A stretch of DNA of 64,000 nt, from positions 682,001-746,000 of the forward strand of contig WIUZ02000020.1 of assembly GCA_015956445.1 (NCBI GenBank). The letters run 5' to 3'. Numbering within the stretch: position 1 is the stretch's first letter; each line of letters opens with the position of its first letter. Below are positions 1 through 14,666 of the stretch, in pieces. A model generated the notes under the pieces. The model saw only the letters and a program-made list of their open reading frames with translations, was not told the DNA's origin and did no database searches. Source of the stretch: Thelephora terrestris. Its lineage: Eukaryota > Basidiomycota > Agaricomycetes > Thelephorales > Thelephoraceae. The position numbers were made by a program, and so were the translations under genes.

Positions 1-2827
1 TTGTGAGGTGGGAAAAGTAATGGGGGATTATGCACCTGTCCAGATAACTTCAGGGTGGTCAATCTTCAGAGTCAATCTCCTCGTCCCAGCTTCTTTATCG
101 ACTACATCGTTCAAAGCCGTGATCTTGATACTCGCCGGGGCTGCAGACGCTTGCGCGGCCTCGTAATGGGGAACGGTGGGTAAAGCGATCTTAAACGGCG
201 CCAAGAACTGTTCGTTGACGGTGCAAGGGTCAATTAACGCGCATTTCGAGAAGGATTTTGGACAAAAACGCGTACCTGGGAGAAAGGGTATAAAACATCC
301 CAGTCCCCGTTATTTTCATCAACGACGGGTACGAAAGCAGTCGCGCCTTCTCCGACAAATCCTTCAGTGATAGCGGTGGTGATACTTTCATAACCAGGCG
401 CAGCGTCCGCACTTCCGATGAGCAAGTGGTTCTCGCTTGTTGTTACCTAATACGTAAAAACCTTGCGAGTCAGCGGCAGGGAAACCACGGGGAGAGAAAG
501 GAGTTCTCACGTTCTCCATGTGAATGACGAACAACCTCTTCTGGTGCATCTCGTCGAATGGCTCCCTCCGCATGAACACCAGCATCGCCACACCAGACAA
601 CAAAGATAGGCACAGAACCGATCGAACAAGAGTTCGTCGACTGAACCGATGTGATAAAGCTATCACGCTGGGGTAGGCCATAGCCCCAACTAAAACTGTC
701 ATCGAAGCGATGATGTGTTCAGTAGGAGCATCCCGTCCAATTCGTCCTGGAGGATACAAGTCAATCATCACGTCACCCCCAGAAGAAGCAACAAATTTAC
801 CTGTGAGGGGGACGAAAACGTCAAACAAAGTGGCGCACAGTTCCGTGCCGCTCATCAAGGGCATCAATTGTGAGATCGCGTACGTCCACAGTCGGATCTC
901 TTCCGGGTCGGAAACGAAAATCTGGTTCAACACGAGTGAAACACCCAGCGGCAAAGAACAGACGAAGTATATCGCTGCAGATCCGTACCCAATCATCTGC
1001 AACGAAAGAGCGAGAGAGGATTGGAGAAGTAAGAGGGAAGTGAAGATCGTGACTTCGCGAACCCGACCGAAGATCAACTGGGAAGCTAACGCGCCAGCCA
1101 GGGCGGGAGGGAGGTATAATGCCAAGCAAGACAACTCTGCAGAGAACCAGCTCATCCCCTTGTTGAAAACGTTGGCCATAAGATAGGCGACGGCATTTGC
1201 GCCAACGAGAGCTCCAATCGGTGCAGCAATGGCGGCAGCGATACCCCTGAGTTGCTCCTGCCACATGGCTCTACCCTTCTTGAGTGCGGGTGCAGGGTCG
1301 ACGTAGGTCAATTTGACGAACGCGAGGGAGGTGATGAAAAATACAAAATAGGTGATCTTGGCCGTGTGGAAAGAGTAGCGGAAGAAGAGGCCAAATAGAG
1401 AGTAGAAGACCGTTTGAGGTTTCGTGTACCCAGTGTCAAGAGACGGGAGAGGGGATTCCGGGGAGGTGAGGTATTGGAGCAAGGCGAGAGTGTTATCTGC
1501 CATGTGCTACCCGAAAATTAGTACTGAGATTAAAGCTAGGAGGGAGACCGTAAACGAACCTGAGCAACACCCGGTTCTATATTTTCTACAAGGTCTTTGC
1601 GCATATGATACAGATAGCTGTTCGATACAATAGCCATCTGAAAAAACGGCATGTAAGGGGCGGGATCTACAAGGCCGGGGGATTGAGCGACTGACATCCA
1701 GGCCGGTGACATTTAAATATTCCTCGAATTGTCTAAAATCCGTACTGTATGCCGACCGTTAGCTCCTCGGAAGACAGGGAGTATTGATTCAGCTGACTCT
1801 GAAAGCAGAATACCAGAACTGAAGATTTCGTTCGCGATGATCGTGCCAAAGGGTCTCGGGACGCGAGAATATGCGTCTATCATTTGTTCTGATGTAGCCT
1901 GGAAAAGTAGTTCGGGCCCTGTTGTGCCAGCGGCCTCAAGGTTGATGACCGCCCGAACGGTTGGAGCTGAGCGGTCCTGGGTAGAATACAGATGGGAGCC
2001 ATCTTGCAAAGATTCTTCTGCATTATTGAAGACTATCAAGAGGGATCAGCGAAACCGCAATAGGTCTGTATATACGCATCGGGCTCCACTCACGAAAAAC
2101 GATCGCGTGGTGTGGAGACCAGCCTGGTGTTTGGGTTAACACACGGAAGGCTTCTAGCATGACACCACATGGGAGTGCGTCATCCGCAGCACCGGGGCTC
2201 GGAAGGGTGCTGTCCAAATGGGCGTTCACCAAGATCGCGTGGGCCTTTCCGGCATCCGTTCCGTTTGAAACTCGTACGACGATGTTCGAAAGATCGCGAT
2301 AGGTTTTGTACAGTCGTTTGCCCATCATGTCAAAGCTTCGGTAACAGTTACTCTCCAATCGATGTTTCGTAGTGAAATCGAACACACCGGTGGGAGCCGC
2401 TCCCAGACTGTCTCCAGACCTCGCATTCTAGGCCCTTTGGGCACTCCTTTGCAATGAGCTGGGCTTCTTTGAGTAGCCAAGCGTCTCCAAGCGCGTGCTC
2501 TTTGGTTCCAACCGTCCGATAGCCAATTTCTTCCGACAGGTGCTTCGCATACCAGAGTATCTTGGATTCCGAGAGTTGTGGTAGTCCAGTAGACGGATCA
2601 GTGCTGCAAAAAAGCAGCCAAAGTTGAGATCTCGGAAGCGGAGAGGCGAAGACAATAGGCTCACAGCGAGGTCAGCGGAACCGGCAAGGCTGCGGGGCGA
2701 ATTAGAGGGTTGGGAGGGTGGTAGATCGGAACTCACAGTAGTGCAGCCTGTAAGACACGAGGGGCACCAAGACCAGGACGGGTGCCAACGCGAGAAGAGA
2801 GCGAAATAAACCCCAGGGTTTACTCAT
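1..2827 (-). CDS. M28-family ER/vacuolar membrane metalloprotease (ERMP1/Pff1-like), 3' end off the window
   Basis: A multi-exon minus-strand gene. The chosen start (2825-2827) gives MSKPWG followed by a hydrophobic anchor of about 20 residues, as expected for this type II membrane protease. Zn-peptidase motifs follow in order: NAHLDS (His and Asp ligands) and GAADD within the exon 2023-2385, then LFNNAEE (catalytic and ligand Glu), created by a GT-AG intron at about 2092-2036, and INLEAAG in the exon near 2000. The exon 388-1503 encodes at least six hydrophobic segments, matching the multi-pass C-terminal half of the family. Exons below 425 encode a lumenal beta-rich tail that runs off the left edge. 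Family knowledge: these proteins are membrane-bound aminopeptidase-like enzymes of ER or vacuole; the substrate is unknown. No frameshift was seen in the exons checked. Confidence 0.85.
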
Positions 2828-3367
2828 GGTGGCACAAGAAGAGAATAGTCCGCAACCGATCCCTTCCGCGTCAGCGCATACAGCCTCGTCGGGTCTTCCG
2901 CGGTGATCGGTGATCATGACCTGGCACCGTCTTCAGAAAGTTCCGGATTGGGTTGGCGGAAAAATGAGGTGGATTTCTCTTCCTTCATGAGCCCGCCTTC
3001 ACCGTGTATTCTTTTACGCCCGCGTTCATTTTTTTGTTTTTGCGGTAGCCTCGGGTAAGAGTGAGCGCGAATCAGGAACTCGGCGAGGTTCTCGAGCCCA
3101 CTTCGATCAGAATGAAGAGTCACAACGCGAACTCCTCCACTTGAACGCGTTCGATGGCACTGGCGCAACATCCTTCAGACTTTCCGTTCAAATTACATTT
3201 CTACGGCTCATAGATGAAGCAGCAGGACCCCCCAAAGTTACAGAAATTAAACTGGGCTATTTGTGGCAAGTTCGCAGCAATGACGTCCAGCCTTGCTTCT
3301 TAATCCGGTCATCAATAACTTGGCATCGTACTAAGGATTTTAACCCTCTTGTCTTTCATCTCCCACC
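2828..3367. other. Intergenic region between divergent genes
   Basis: About 540 bp separate the minus-strand protease start from the next plus-strand start. Both genes would be transcribed outward from here, so it probably holds both promoters. No convincing TATA box or repeat was found. Short open frames in it have no recognisable protein character. Confidence 0.5.
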
Positions 3368-4018
3368 ATGTCCGTGAGCGACGTGGCAGGCTCACCTAGC
3401 AAACGTACCAGAAAGGACCAGCTCACCCCTTTGCTTGTTTCTCCGAGACTCGCGATTGTACTACAACCAGCGACACCCACCACTCCTTGCAGCACCCCTC
3501 CCACCACCCCTAAAATTGACTGTGATCTACTTTCTCCCCCCTCTGTTGAACGCAGGTCGTCATCGAAGGACAACAGGTCTGCTTCTCCTCCGCCACTACG
3601 CCCTGTCTCAGCCCCACCCAGGCTCGTCTCCCAAAACCAGTCCAGTCCTTCGGCCGCCTCGGGTAATTTCACTCCCTGGTACCTTTCCCATAATTCACTG
3701 GCCGCGAGAAGAACAGGGAGAACGGTCACCGTTCCCCCACCACCCCTCGGTCAGTCCTCGTCTCCTATTCATTTGTCCTTCGCAGCTGACCCACCCCCAG
3801 TTCGACCTACACCCTTTTGGCGAAGGGCAAGCAAATCTGGGGTATCCGACCTTTCCTATTCACCCTCGTTTCACATCATTAGACGGTCTCAATTCATCGC
3901 CGCTGGTCTTAATCTGGACAAGCCGTGTGCCGATCTATCCGCATTCTCCATCGAATCAAGGGTTCTTCGGGCAAACCTCGTCGTCACGCCAAGGTTCATA
4001 TCCGATGTATTTGGGTAG
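3368..4018 (+). CDS. Ser/Pro-rich hypothetical protein
   Basis: An uninterrupted 216-codon frame from an ATG preceded by CCACC. The product is low-complexity, rich in Ser, Pro and Arg, with no domain I recognise. It overlaps the next start (4005) by 14 nt in another frame. It may be a real short gene, the 5' exon of the following gene joined by an unseen intron, or a chance frame in GC-rich leader DNA. The basic, Ser/Pro-rich composition matches the cytoplasmic part of the downstream protein, which slightly favours the exon reading. Confidence 0.3.
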   Translation: MSVSDVAGSPSKRTRKDQLTPLLVSPRLAIVLQPATPTTPCSTPPTTPKIDCDLLSPPSVERRSSSKDNRSASPPPLRPVSAPPRLVSQNQSSPSAASGNFTPWYLSHNSLAARRTGRTVTVPPPPLGQSSSPIHLSFAADPPPVRPTPFWRRASKSGVSDLSYSPSFHIIRRSQFIAAGLNLDKPCADLSAFSIESRVLRANLVVTPRFISDVFG

Positions 4019-5828
4019 TATCGCCCTTTCTATCTCCATTTGCGCGGCGCAAGTCGTCGCGGTGATCTCGGCGGTTGCGAGGCAGGAGACAACGACATCC
4101 CTATTCGTACAATCGAGCACATCGAGCGCTTCCTCCACAACATTTGATTGGTGGCCGTTCGACGATTCCGAGACCCAACCCTTATTAGCATTGAGTAGCT
4201 CTTCCCAGTCACGCACTACGTCCACCACGTCCTCCCTTACTCCTACGCCATCTTCACAAAATTCGCCATTGCCATCCCCTGCCATCATTGATATCACAGC
4301 TCTTCCCCCATCCACAACCAAGGTACCTCGCCCTCAGGTCCGCACGAAGGAAAACATCAGACCATTCTCTCTTGCGCCAGTATTCGTGATCGCCGGACTT
4401 ATTCTTGGAGTGCTCGTGGGATGGTCTGCGTTCGACTCATACAAGCGGTGGGCGGCGAAAGATCATCCTGCTGCGTTGCTTCCAGGGCCTGCGTACGTTC
4501 CAGTGCACCGTAGAGATGCGGAGAGAGGCGAACGGGTAAACGACATACACGGTAGCCCAAGCAAGCATACCAGGCACGGTAACCCATATTTCTCATACTC
4601 TGCCGGGAGGGGTTTTCTTGGCAGGATCCCCTCATCAATGCTTCGCAAACCTTCACCTTCGATGTCCCAAGAGAGGACGAAAGCCGTGGGCTCGGATCAA
4701 TATTTCGCCTGGCCTTCACTTCCCGATTCTTCGCGTTCTACACCGTCTCAATCGCGCTCTACGACAAGCGGCTCGACCACATCTGCCAGGTTGATGGCGG
4801 TGAACGCGGACGACCCATTTATCTCTACGGAAAAGGACTCGAAATCCCCAACTATGGTTGCCGCCTCGCGTACCTCGAGCCGAACGACCTCTACACACGC
4901 GTCGAGATTTAATGAGATGTTGAGTGACGAAGACGAGAGTTCGGTGTTCGTTTTTCCGATTAGCCCCACGCTCCCCGCTGAAGGGGAAAGTGAAGTCAGG
5001 ACAGGGCTGTTCAAGAAGATCAGGTCCAAGTCGAAGTCTTCCAAAAGGAAGAAGCAGAACAAGAGGCCGACGAGCAGCACGAGTGAGTTGGTTCCTCCCG
5101 CAGGAGATTCTCCTAGGAAGAGCAGCTGGACCTGGATTACCGGATCCCCGTCTATCAAACCAGAATCCTACACGCCCCTGCCAGCTAGGACGTCCTCTCC
5201 ACGCTCTCAACCCTTTAGAACTCCCGAATCATCCCCGCGCAAACCCAGCTACCCTCGTTCGGGCGAGAACGTGAGAATGGTGGACACGTCTATCCTTCCG
5301 GCGAGTCCACCGACTTTGACTTCTCCGCGATTGGATTCGGAGTTTTTCTTCAGTGGAGCGATGTTTGACGTTTCTGGGGAACTGACTCCTGGACGCACGA
5401 GCTCGTCCCGGGGCGGAACTGGACACATGAAGGACGGGAAACGAAACGATGCCGACGTCCCGGAGGAACCCTCGTCACCTCAGTCTGGCCGATCTCACCG
5501 TTCTCGCCGGAGCCGTTCTCCGACGAAACGCGATTCGGGAGCTGGACCCAGCAGAGGTCTCTCAATCACGTCTACTCCTTCCATCTCCGAGTTCCCCGGT
5601 GCCCCTCCGCCAAAGAGAACGCCAGCCGAAAGGTTCCACGCGCGACGCTTGGCATTGGGCAAGGTCGACGAGATCGTTCAGCGAAGCAGGAGCCAAACCA
5701 GCGTTGCCACCTCGGCGACAAGTCCTGGAAGGTCGACGTTGGATACGGTTGAAGAGAGCAGTCGATTTGGTCGTGTTGGGAGGGAGTTTGAGAGCGGTGG
5801 GATCGAGCAGAGGTTGTTTGAAGCTTGA
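4005..5828 (+). CDS. Single-pass membrane protein with Ser/Thr-rich ectodomain and long disordered tail
   Basis: The start at 4005 was chosen because it opens with a signal-peptide-like stretch (MYLGSIALSISICAAQVVAV), while the longer open frame upstream has only a TTG start. The predicted 607-residue protein has a short Ser/Thr/Pro ectodomain, then one transmembrane segment at about residues 118-138 (FVIAGLILGVLVGW) followed by basic residues. A cytoplasmic tail of over 450 residues is rich in Ser, Pro, Arg and Lys, with many SPRK/SPTK-like candidate phosphorylation sites and a Lys-rich patch. This layout is common in fungal wall-sensor-like or cell-surface adaptor proteins, but no specific family is recognised. 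No introns are needed. Confidence 0.6.
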   Translation: MYLGSIALSISICAAQVVAVISAVARQETTTSLFVQSSTSSASSTTFDWWPFDDSETQPLLALSSSSQSRTTSTTSSLTPTPSSQNSPLPSPAIIDITALPPSTTKVPRPQVRTKENIRPFSLAPVFVIAGLILGVLVGWSAFDSYKRWAAKDHPAALLPGPAYVPVHRRDAERGERVNDIHGSPSKHTRHGNPYFSYSAGRGFLGRIPSSMLRKPSPSMSQERTKAVGSDQYFAWPSLPDSSRSTPSQSRSTTSGSTTSARLMAVNADDPFISTEKDSKSPTMVAASRTSSRTTSTHASRFNEMLSDEDESSVFVFPISPTLPAEGESEVRTGLFKKIRSKSKSSKRKKQNKRPTSSTSELVPPAGDSPRKSSWTWITGSPSIKPESYTPLPARTSSPRSQPFRTPESSPRKPSYPRSGENVRMVDTSILPASPPTLTSPRLDSEFFFSGAMFDVSGELTPGRTSSSRGGTGHMKDGKRNDADVPEEPSSPQSGRSHRSRRSRSPTKRDSGAGPSRGLSITSTPSISEFPGAPPPKRTPAERFHARRLALGKVDEIVQRSRSQTSVATSATSPGRSTLDTVEESSRFGRVGREFESGGIEQRLFEA

Positions 5829-6280
5829 ATGTTTGAGTCTTGGACCTTTGACTGTGTTTTTGCCTTGTGCGGTGTATGATTTGCCCCATCTTTTTTTTCT
5901 TGGCGAGATATGTGTATGTTTTGAATATAATAGCGTGAGATACCTATAGTTTTGGGTTTAGGTAAGGTAGATGTACGGTACATGTTGTAATTTCTTTTGC
6001 ACTGGCATCTTGTAGCATTTAGGTTCATATTTTCTGTGCAATGGACGCATGGAACAATTCCCCCAGGTCGCGCTTTCCTTGTCCGCGTTTGATCAGAGTC
6101 CTCTCTGCCACTATAGTACGCGCCCACCTCGCGTCAACGACTGTCCCCAAAAGCCAAGCCATTAAATTTCAAACGGTGTCAAGTAAAACTTGACCGAAAT
6201 TATCATGATCTACAGCCACAGGCTGGTCTATCGTCGACGTGAATTGGTACCAAAATAAAGACACCGAGTCAAGCCTGGAT
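5829..6280. other. Convergent 3' region
   Basis: About 450 bp between the 3' ends of two convergent genes. It is AT-richer than its neighbours, with T-runs near 5890 and TTTCTTTTGC near 5995 as expected of 3' untranslated DNA. No gene was seen. Confidence 0.5.
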
Positions 6281-7510
6281 CTACATGATCACACAGCCCC
6301 CGCCATTATCGTGGTGGTGGTGGTGGTGGTGTATCTGGTGTTGCAGATGGTCAATGCGCTCCTGCTCCGCGCGGCGTGCAGCCTCAGCCGCGGCTGCCTC
6401 TGCTGCAAGACGCTCGTTGAGCAACGCTACCTGACGCCGATGTTCCTCCTCAGCTCGTTGTCTCTCAATCCTCGCTTGTTCCGCCAACCGCCTCGCCTCC
6501 TGTTCCACCCGCTCCATCTCCTGACGGCGTTGCAACTCCACTCTTTCCCGCTCCTCCCTCACCCTCCTCATCTCTTCCTCTCGCTTCCTCGTCTCTTCCT
6601 CTATCCTTCGTCTGGTCTGCTCCTCCTTCTCCCTCAACGCTCGTGCCATTTCCTCTTGAGCCTTCTTCACTTCCGCATCGTGTCTCCTCTTCGCTTCTTC
6701 GAGTTCTGCATTGATCGTTTCCGCCGCGGAGGTGTTCGTGATATCTTTGTGTTCGTCCACGAGCTCCTGTTGGATCCGGAGTACGACCGGGTGGTTGTTC
6801 ATGATACGGCGAATGATATCGTGCGCGGATCGTTCGTTGTTGTGGTGGCGGATCATCTGAGCGCCTTTATCGAGGGCAGGCTTGAGAAATTTGGAAGAAA
6901 GCTCCTTCTCGCGGTCCTCGCCGACTTCAAGCGACACTTCACCCCACATGTTCGTGACAAGGACGACGTTCTTCAGGCTCTTCTCTCCACAGAGGTCACG
7001 GAATATCTTGAAGTTTCGCCCTGCGATACCACCGAAGCGTTTGTCGGATATGCGGTGCACGTAGAGAAGCCCTGCGAGCCGGGACCCGCTCTCATACCTG
7101 ACAGTTATGGTTCAGGTCACGTACGGGCAAGGAAATCTGTGCTGGAGCTTACGATGTAGCCAGGAAGGATCCAATCTTCTTCAAGATATCCGTATCGCTT
7201 TTCGTAGTGTCGTCGAACCCAGGCGTATCGATGAGCACCACTCGCCTACCGTCGAGCGTGAACTCGTTCGCGAGCTGGACGTCAGGCGTACACGACTCTA
7301 AGGCCGCCCCGACCTGCAAGTTCGACCTACTGGCGAGGTTTATAAACTAGACCACCCGCTCAGTTTTGTGGAACTTCAAGAATGTGCCACGAATCTCACA
7401 GATGTCTTCCCGCATCCAGTTGCGCCCATAACCCTGTGTAGACGATCAGAGAGGCGTTTGGGTGGCCATAATGGAGGGAGTGCTTACGCAATCTTGATGG
7501 GCTGATCCAT
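6281..7510 (-). CDS. P-loop GTPase (AIG1-like/fungal G-domain type) with coiled coil and C-terminal CaaX box
   Basis: Four exons on the minus strand give an open 355-residue model: 7488-7510, 7400-7433, 7153-7346 and 6281-7097, all with GT-AG introns and matching phase. The joined start reads MDQPIKIAVMGATGCGKTS, so the Walker A loop GATGCGKT is created by splicing. DTPGFDD gives the G3 motif, and LVTNMW lies where G4 is expected. The second half is a charged coiled coil of about 110 residues (R/E/Q-rich). It ends in seven consecutive His, a short Gly-rich linker and CVIM, a CaaX prenylation motif. Inference: a prenylated, membrane-attached GTPase that may polymerise through the coiled coil. 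Three degraded relatives lie downstream (11.9, 16.9 and 27.9 kb). Confidence 0.85.
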
Positions 7511-8861
7511 TGGCGAAGAATAGTGGGTGGAAGGGCGAGTATGTTGTATCCGAAGTTACAGAATTGGCCTGAGATGGGGGATTCTGGGCTTAGCAGCGGG
7601 ATATTTGAAAACGTCGACCAAAACGACGGCGTACTGGGTGGGTGTTTGGGTCGAGGGGGGGTGGAAAGGGATTGCAGCAACGTATTGGGTTCAGCTCACC
7701 CTTTTATTCGAGAGGGTAAAACTGTGGCGGGGGGACGGGAAGGGTTATGGGTTTTAGGTTCATGAATGGATCCGTCCAATCAATGACCACAGAAAGCCGC
7801 TGACGACAAATGAAGTGATTTTAGAAGGTGGAGAACATCCTCATGTTGTGGCAGAGTCTTCCCCGTCCGGTACAGCCATTTTCAGGTCCAGCCCCCCGCT
7901 GACGAAGTTCCTTGGTGGATTCTTGGTCGAGAACTTTCCCTATGCAACCTTCGAGGTACTACTCCGTGCCCATCGGTCAGTAACAAGATAATGCGTGGAC
8001 GCAGCGCAGAGCATGAGGTTACCATGAGGACTGCGAGATAAGCCACGTTATCCGGCCACAGCTCGCTCGCACCCCATGCTACAACCTCAAGTGTGGCGGG
8101 GGCGAGGCCAAGACATATTGAATTGAGATGGAATTGATCCTCCCCGCACACGAACGAGGGTTCGCATGTAGATTTCCATAAGAGATTGCTCGCTCCTGTT
8201 TGATGGGCGGTCATGATTCAATTACGAATCCTTTGATGAGGTCTGTCACCAGGAATCCCGAAGGCGAGCGGGCTGTTCGATGCGCGAAACCTATTCCGGT
8301 GCAGCTTTCGTAATAGGGTGCTGGTGACTGGGAATTTCCTGGACCTCCGAGCTCAAAACTCCTCTGCGATGACCGAGCCTTATCTTGTTAGGCGTGCTTG
8401 CCTTTTTCGTATTCGTATGAATCCATTAGATTCGTGTTCACGCGTCACGGAGCGTCGCTGAGTCTGAGAGCAATCGGCACTTTCCGAGCCCAACTCCGCC
8501 GCTCATCCTCCCTCATCGCCGATCAGGTCAGCCGCTTCTCGTGCATGGGCTATGGTGGACTGCAACCTCGACAGGGGAGGGGTGATGTACTCCAGTATTC
8601 CGTGCCGGCTGGAATTTCCGCTCAGCAACGGCCACATCCTACTTAGTGCATCCCAGGAAGCAGAAAGCTGTTCCAACTTCTTGCATATGTAGATTCTGTT
8701 CGTATCAGCACCTATCGTGCAACAGTCGAATTTGCTTCTGCCAGACCGTCCCAGGGAATTGAATCTCGTCAGCGGCTGTACGGTAGTGTTCGTACTCGCA
8801 TCCTCAATATCAACACGAGTAGCAGACCTATATAGTGACGTAATGGCGCCGCCTCTGTATC
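7511..8861. other. Intergenic region with no supportable gene
   Basis: About 1.35 kb between two divergently transcribed genes. The part near 7511-7790 is the GTPase 5' flank, which is also found in degraded form near 12.3 and 27.9 kb. A 110-codon minus-strand frame (7882-8214) and an 82-codon plus-strand frame (8398-8646) show no family features and are not called. Confidence 0.5.
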
Positions 8862-11634
<2,773 letters not shown>

Positions 11635-13281
11635 ACTAGTTGAGGGTGTGTGGTGCAGAGAGTAGGGGGCTCGGCCGGTTAGTGGAAGGATACCCGGGGC
11701 TTAGTTCACCTTCTAGATTCAATGGGATTAGAGTGCGGCACACGGGCTTTGAAATACGTTTGATGGGACCAGGTTCCCATGTCGTGTACGAGAAAGAGGG
11801 GATAATCGCATAGTAAGTACTCACAGCGTTGGTCCGACCAGTTAAACACGGATGTCCTTCCCGGGAACTCCTTTTACGGAACGGAAGGTCACTGGAGGGG
11901 GTATTTTATCCAGGAAGGTTGCAATGTTCTACAAGATATCCGTATCGCCCTTCTCGGCCTCGTCGAACTCAAGTGCATCGATGAACACCGCTTGTGCCCC
12001 CTAAAACCTGAACTCGTGCGCGAGCTGGACGTCAGTTATGGGTGACTCTAAGGCCGTCCCGGTCCACAGGCTCAACTCGCTGGCAAGGTTTCTAAGATAA
12101 ACCATCCACTGAGTTCTGCCGAACGTTAAGGACGTGTCACGAATCTTGCGAATGTCATGCCACACCAAATTGCGCCCACAACGCTGTAAAGACGGCAGTA
12201 AGGCGTGGAGGGAAAATATGCCGTGGCGGTAGTAAAATCGGCCTGAGTTGAATTTAGTCGCGAAATAATGGAATTCAAAGAAACGATAACCGTTCCGGGT
12301 GGGTGTTTCGGTTGATCATGAATATCTCATGAATATCGATTGCAACGCTTGGTAGTTGAGTTAGACCGAAGCAAACCCTAGTTAAATTGGAGGTAAGGAC
12401 CGAGCACAGGAGGAACTTGGAAGAGCTGGTGTCTGTCGGTGCCTTGAGACGATCAGGTTGTCCCACTTTTGCCTCTCCGAATCCTCCTTAGCGAGTCCGA
12501 GGACTCTAAAACGCGAAGGAGCGCGTGAAGGGAGGAACTTGAAGATGGAGAGCCAACGATTTGACTGACCTCGGACGCGGGGACCCATTCGCCTTTGGGC
12601 AGATCCGAGTGGACGACACTCGGGTAGGAGGCTCGCCTATCCTAAAAGCGCAGCCGTATGCCTCACGAGTGTTGGGTCGGCCGAGTGCCTATCATCCAAA
12701 GGAGGTGCTTATTGAACCGGAGGGCGCCGAAATTTTTCGTGGGCTCGATGGATCTTTTGGGCATCAACACGTTCCCCAACCGATAGAAAAAAAAGACAAC
12801 CCACGTCAACATTAGCAGCCTGGTTACACCAAGCGAAGGGGAGGAAGGGGGGAAGAATGTTTTTCAAAGGGACGTAGTACGCAAGTCATCGTATTTCAAT
12901 CTCATGCTTCTGTACCTGGCCAAATTCTGGTACCAAAGCGAGACGGGCTTGAGCCAGCGGTGGAAAGGTTTGGAGGAACGGACGTAGTTTGCGAGAGAGA
13001 GACCGAGTGGGCCCAAAGTCAATCATCGTTTCGAAAATGGAGGGATAGTTGAAGAGTGATGCATGATGGGAGGGATCATATGGGATTTGTCGATCGATGC
13101 TTTCCGGTTCGTCTGATGGGAGCACAAGAAAAGGGAAGAGGCTAGAACGGGGACCCTATTACACGGAAGCCCACGTGGGGGACTGCCAAGTCCCGCCCAT
13201 GATAGCAGTAGGCCGCCGCCGAGATATCCTTGCCCTCCAGCGGGCGTGGCGCCCGCTGTGGAACTCTGGAAGTATACCCCA
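11635..13281. other. Intergenic region with GTPase relic
   Basis: About 1.6 kb with no intact gene. It contains the degraded GTPase copy listed separately (11910-12220) and its decayed 5' flank up to about 12370. A 79-codon minus-strand frame (12886-13125) and an 84-codon plus-strand frame (12561-12815) carry no recognisable motif and are not called. Confidence 0.5.
11910..12220 (-). pseudogene. Degraded copy of the CaaX GTPase (5' exons)
   Basis: This stretch aligns by eye with 7162-7440 of the intact GTPase gene. Shared blocks include CAAGATATCCGTATCGC, GCGAGCTGGACGTCA and GACTCTAAGGCCG, in the same order and spacing. Many substitutions and small indels destroy the frame. The intron and P-loop exon positions are still recognisable (TTGCGCCCACAA for the GATGCG region). 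The coiled-coil exon is absent. It is a decayed duplicate. Confidence 0.8.
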
Positions 13282-14621
13282 ATGACCACTTCCCAAGTTT
13301 TACAACACCTCTATGCGCTCGATACTTCTTCGCCTGATTTTTCGCGCTGTCTCTTCTGGCTGATGCGAAGCGATGAAGAAGAAAAGTATCTGTCTAGTCT
13401 TCGGGGACCGGAGTTGATTCGACTCATTGACTTCCTCGATGAAGTGGGTTCCTTCTCTCTATCCTCTTTCCAGCTTACAAAGCAGACTGCACAGATCCTT
13501 GATGTTGCTCCGACTGCTGACGATGTTTTCCGACGATGTCTACACAAACTACAAACCATCTGCACCCATAAAACAATCCTGCCATCTTCGTACACCATCT
13601 CAGGCGATCTCGTCCGGGTTGGTAATGATCCGGTCGCATTTGGCGGTTTTTCCGACGTATGGGAAGGCAGCTTAGACGGCGACAAGGTCTGCATCAAACA
13701 CTTGAGAATTTCTGAGCAAGTTCGTGAGGCCGTCGAGAAGGCGAGTATTTGGTCTTGGTTTCCTTTTCCCACGCCCACTGAAAGATGGCCACCGCCGTAG
13801 GCATTCTATAAGGAGGCGATCATATGGAAAAGGCTGAGACATCCTAACGTTGTTGCTTTCATTGGTGTTACGCGAAATCCCTCGCAGTTTGTCTCAAAGT
13901 GGATGCCAAATGGAACCCTCACGGATTATGTCAATGAAAAACCCGGCGCAAACAGGATTGGCCTGGTAAGACATCCCTCCGCTATGCATACTTAACTAAC
14001 TATATGTCTTCAAGCTCTTGGATGTGGCGGAAGGTCTCAACTACCTTCATGCAAATCATACGACGCACGGCGACTTGAAAGGGGCAGGTGCTCACTATAC
14101 GTTATCTTCAGCTGCACCAATGACCTCTCGCTGTAGCCCAACATTCTTGTTGACCACAGCGGGCACGCTTGTGTGACAGATTTCGGCTTTGCCTCAGTTG
14201 TTCGTGGGTTGAATTCGGTTCTCATATCCGAAGTACAAGGATATACTGCGAGGTGGGCCGCACCAGAAGTTCTCAGAAACGGCGATAGAAACACCCAAGA
14301 AGCGGACATCTTTGCTTATGGCATGGTTGTAGTAGAGGTCAGTCACTTGTCTACACCTAGCATTGGATGTGAAAAAAGTGGATGGGTTGCCTGACATCAT
14401 CTAAGGTTTTCACAGGAAAGTGTCCGTTCAGCGAGTTCACGGCCAATGTCACTATCTCGAAAATCATGGACGGTGAACGACCAGACCGTCCGCAAGACTC
14501 GGGTTTAACTGACCCTGTATGGGACTTGGCATGCACTTGTTGGCACCCAGAGCTCACTCGCCGCCCCACAATAACGAAACTGGTCGGGATTATTCGGGAA
14601 TGGCCAGTATTTTTCTCTTGA
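13282..14621 (+). CDS. Protein kinase (TKL-like, agaricomycete type)
   Basis: The start at 13282 (MTTSQVLQ) is chosen as the first ATG after an in-frame upstream extension that lacks protein character. An N-terminal helical region of about 115 residues is followed by a kinase domain. It has a glycine loop (GGFSDVWEG), a VAIK-type lysine (VCIKHL), a catalytic loop HGDLKG and DFG (TDFGFASVV). A WAAPEV activation-segment end and a C-lobe finishing CWHPELTRRPT complete it. All key residues are present, so it should be active on Ser/Thr or Tyr. At least four introns interrupt it; those at 13741-13800 and 14084-14136 look like GC-AG introns. It lies directly upstream of, and head-to-tail with, a pseudokinase gene. 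Confidence 0.8.
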
Positions 14622-14666
14622 AAGAACCGCCATCATGACATACTTCCGCTTTCTGCAGCTATATTC

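Noticed and set aside
3435-4004. N-terminal extension of the membrane protein to 797 residues
   Set aside because: It would start at TTG, and the peptide is low-complexity; the ATG at 4005 opens a signal-like segment.
7882-8214. 110-codon minus-strand frame
   Set aside because: No motif, no splice context, and no repeat elsewhere in the window.
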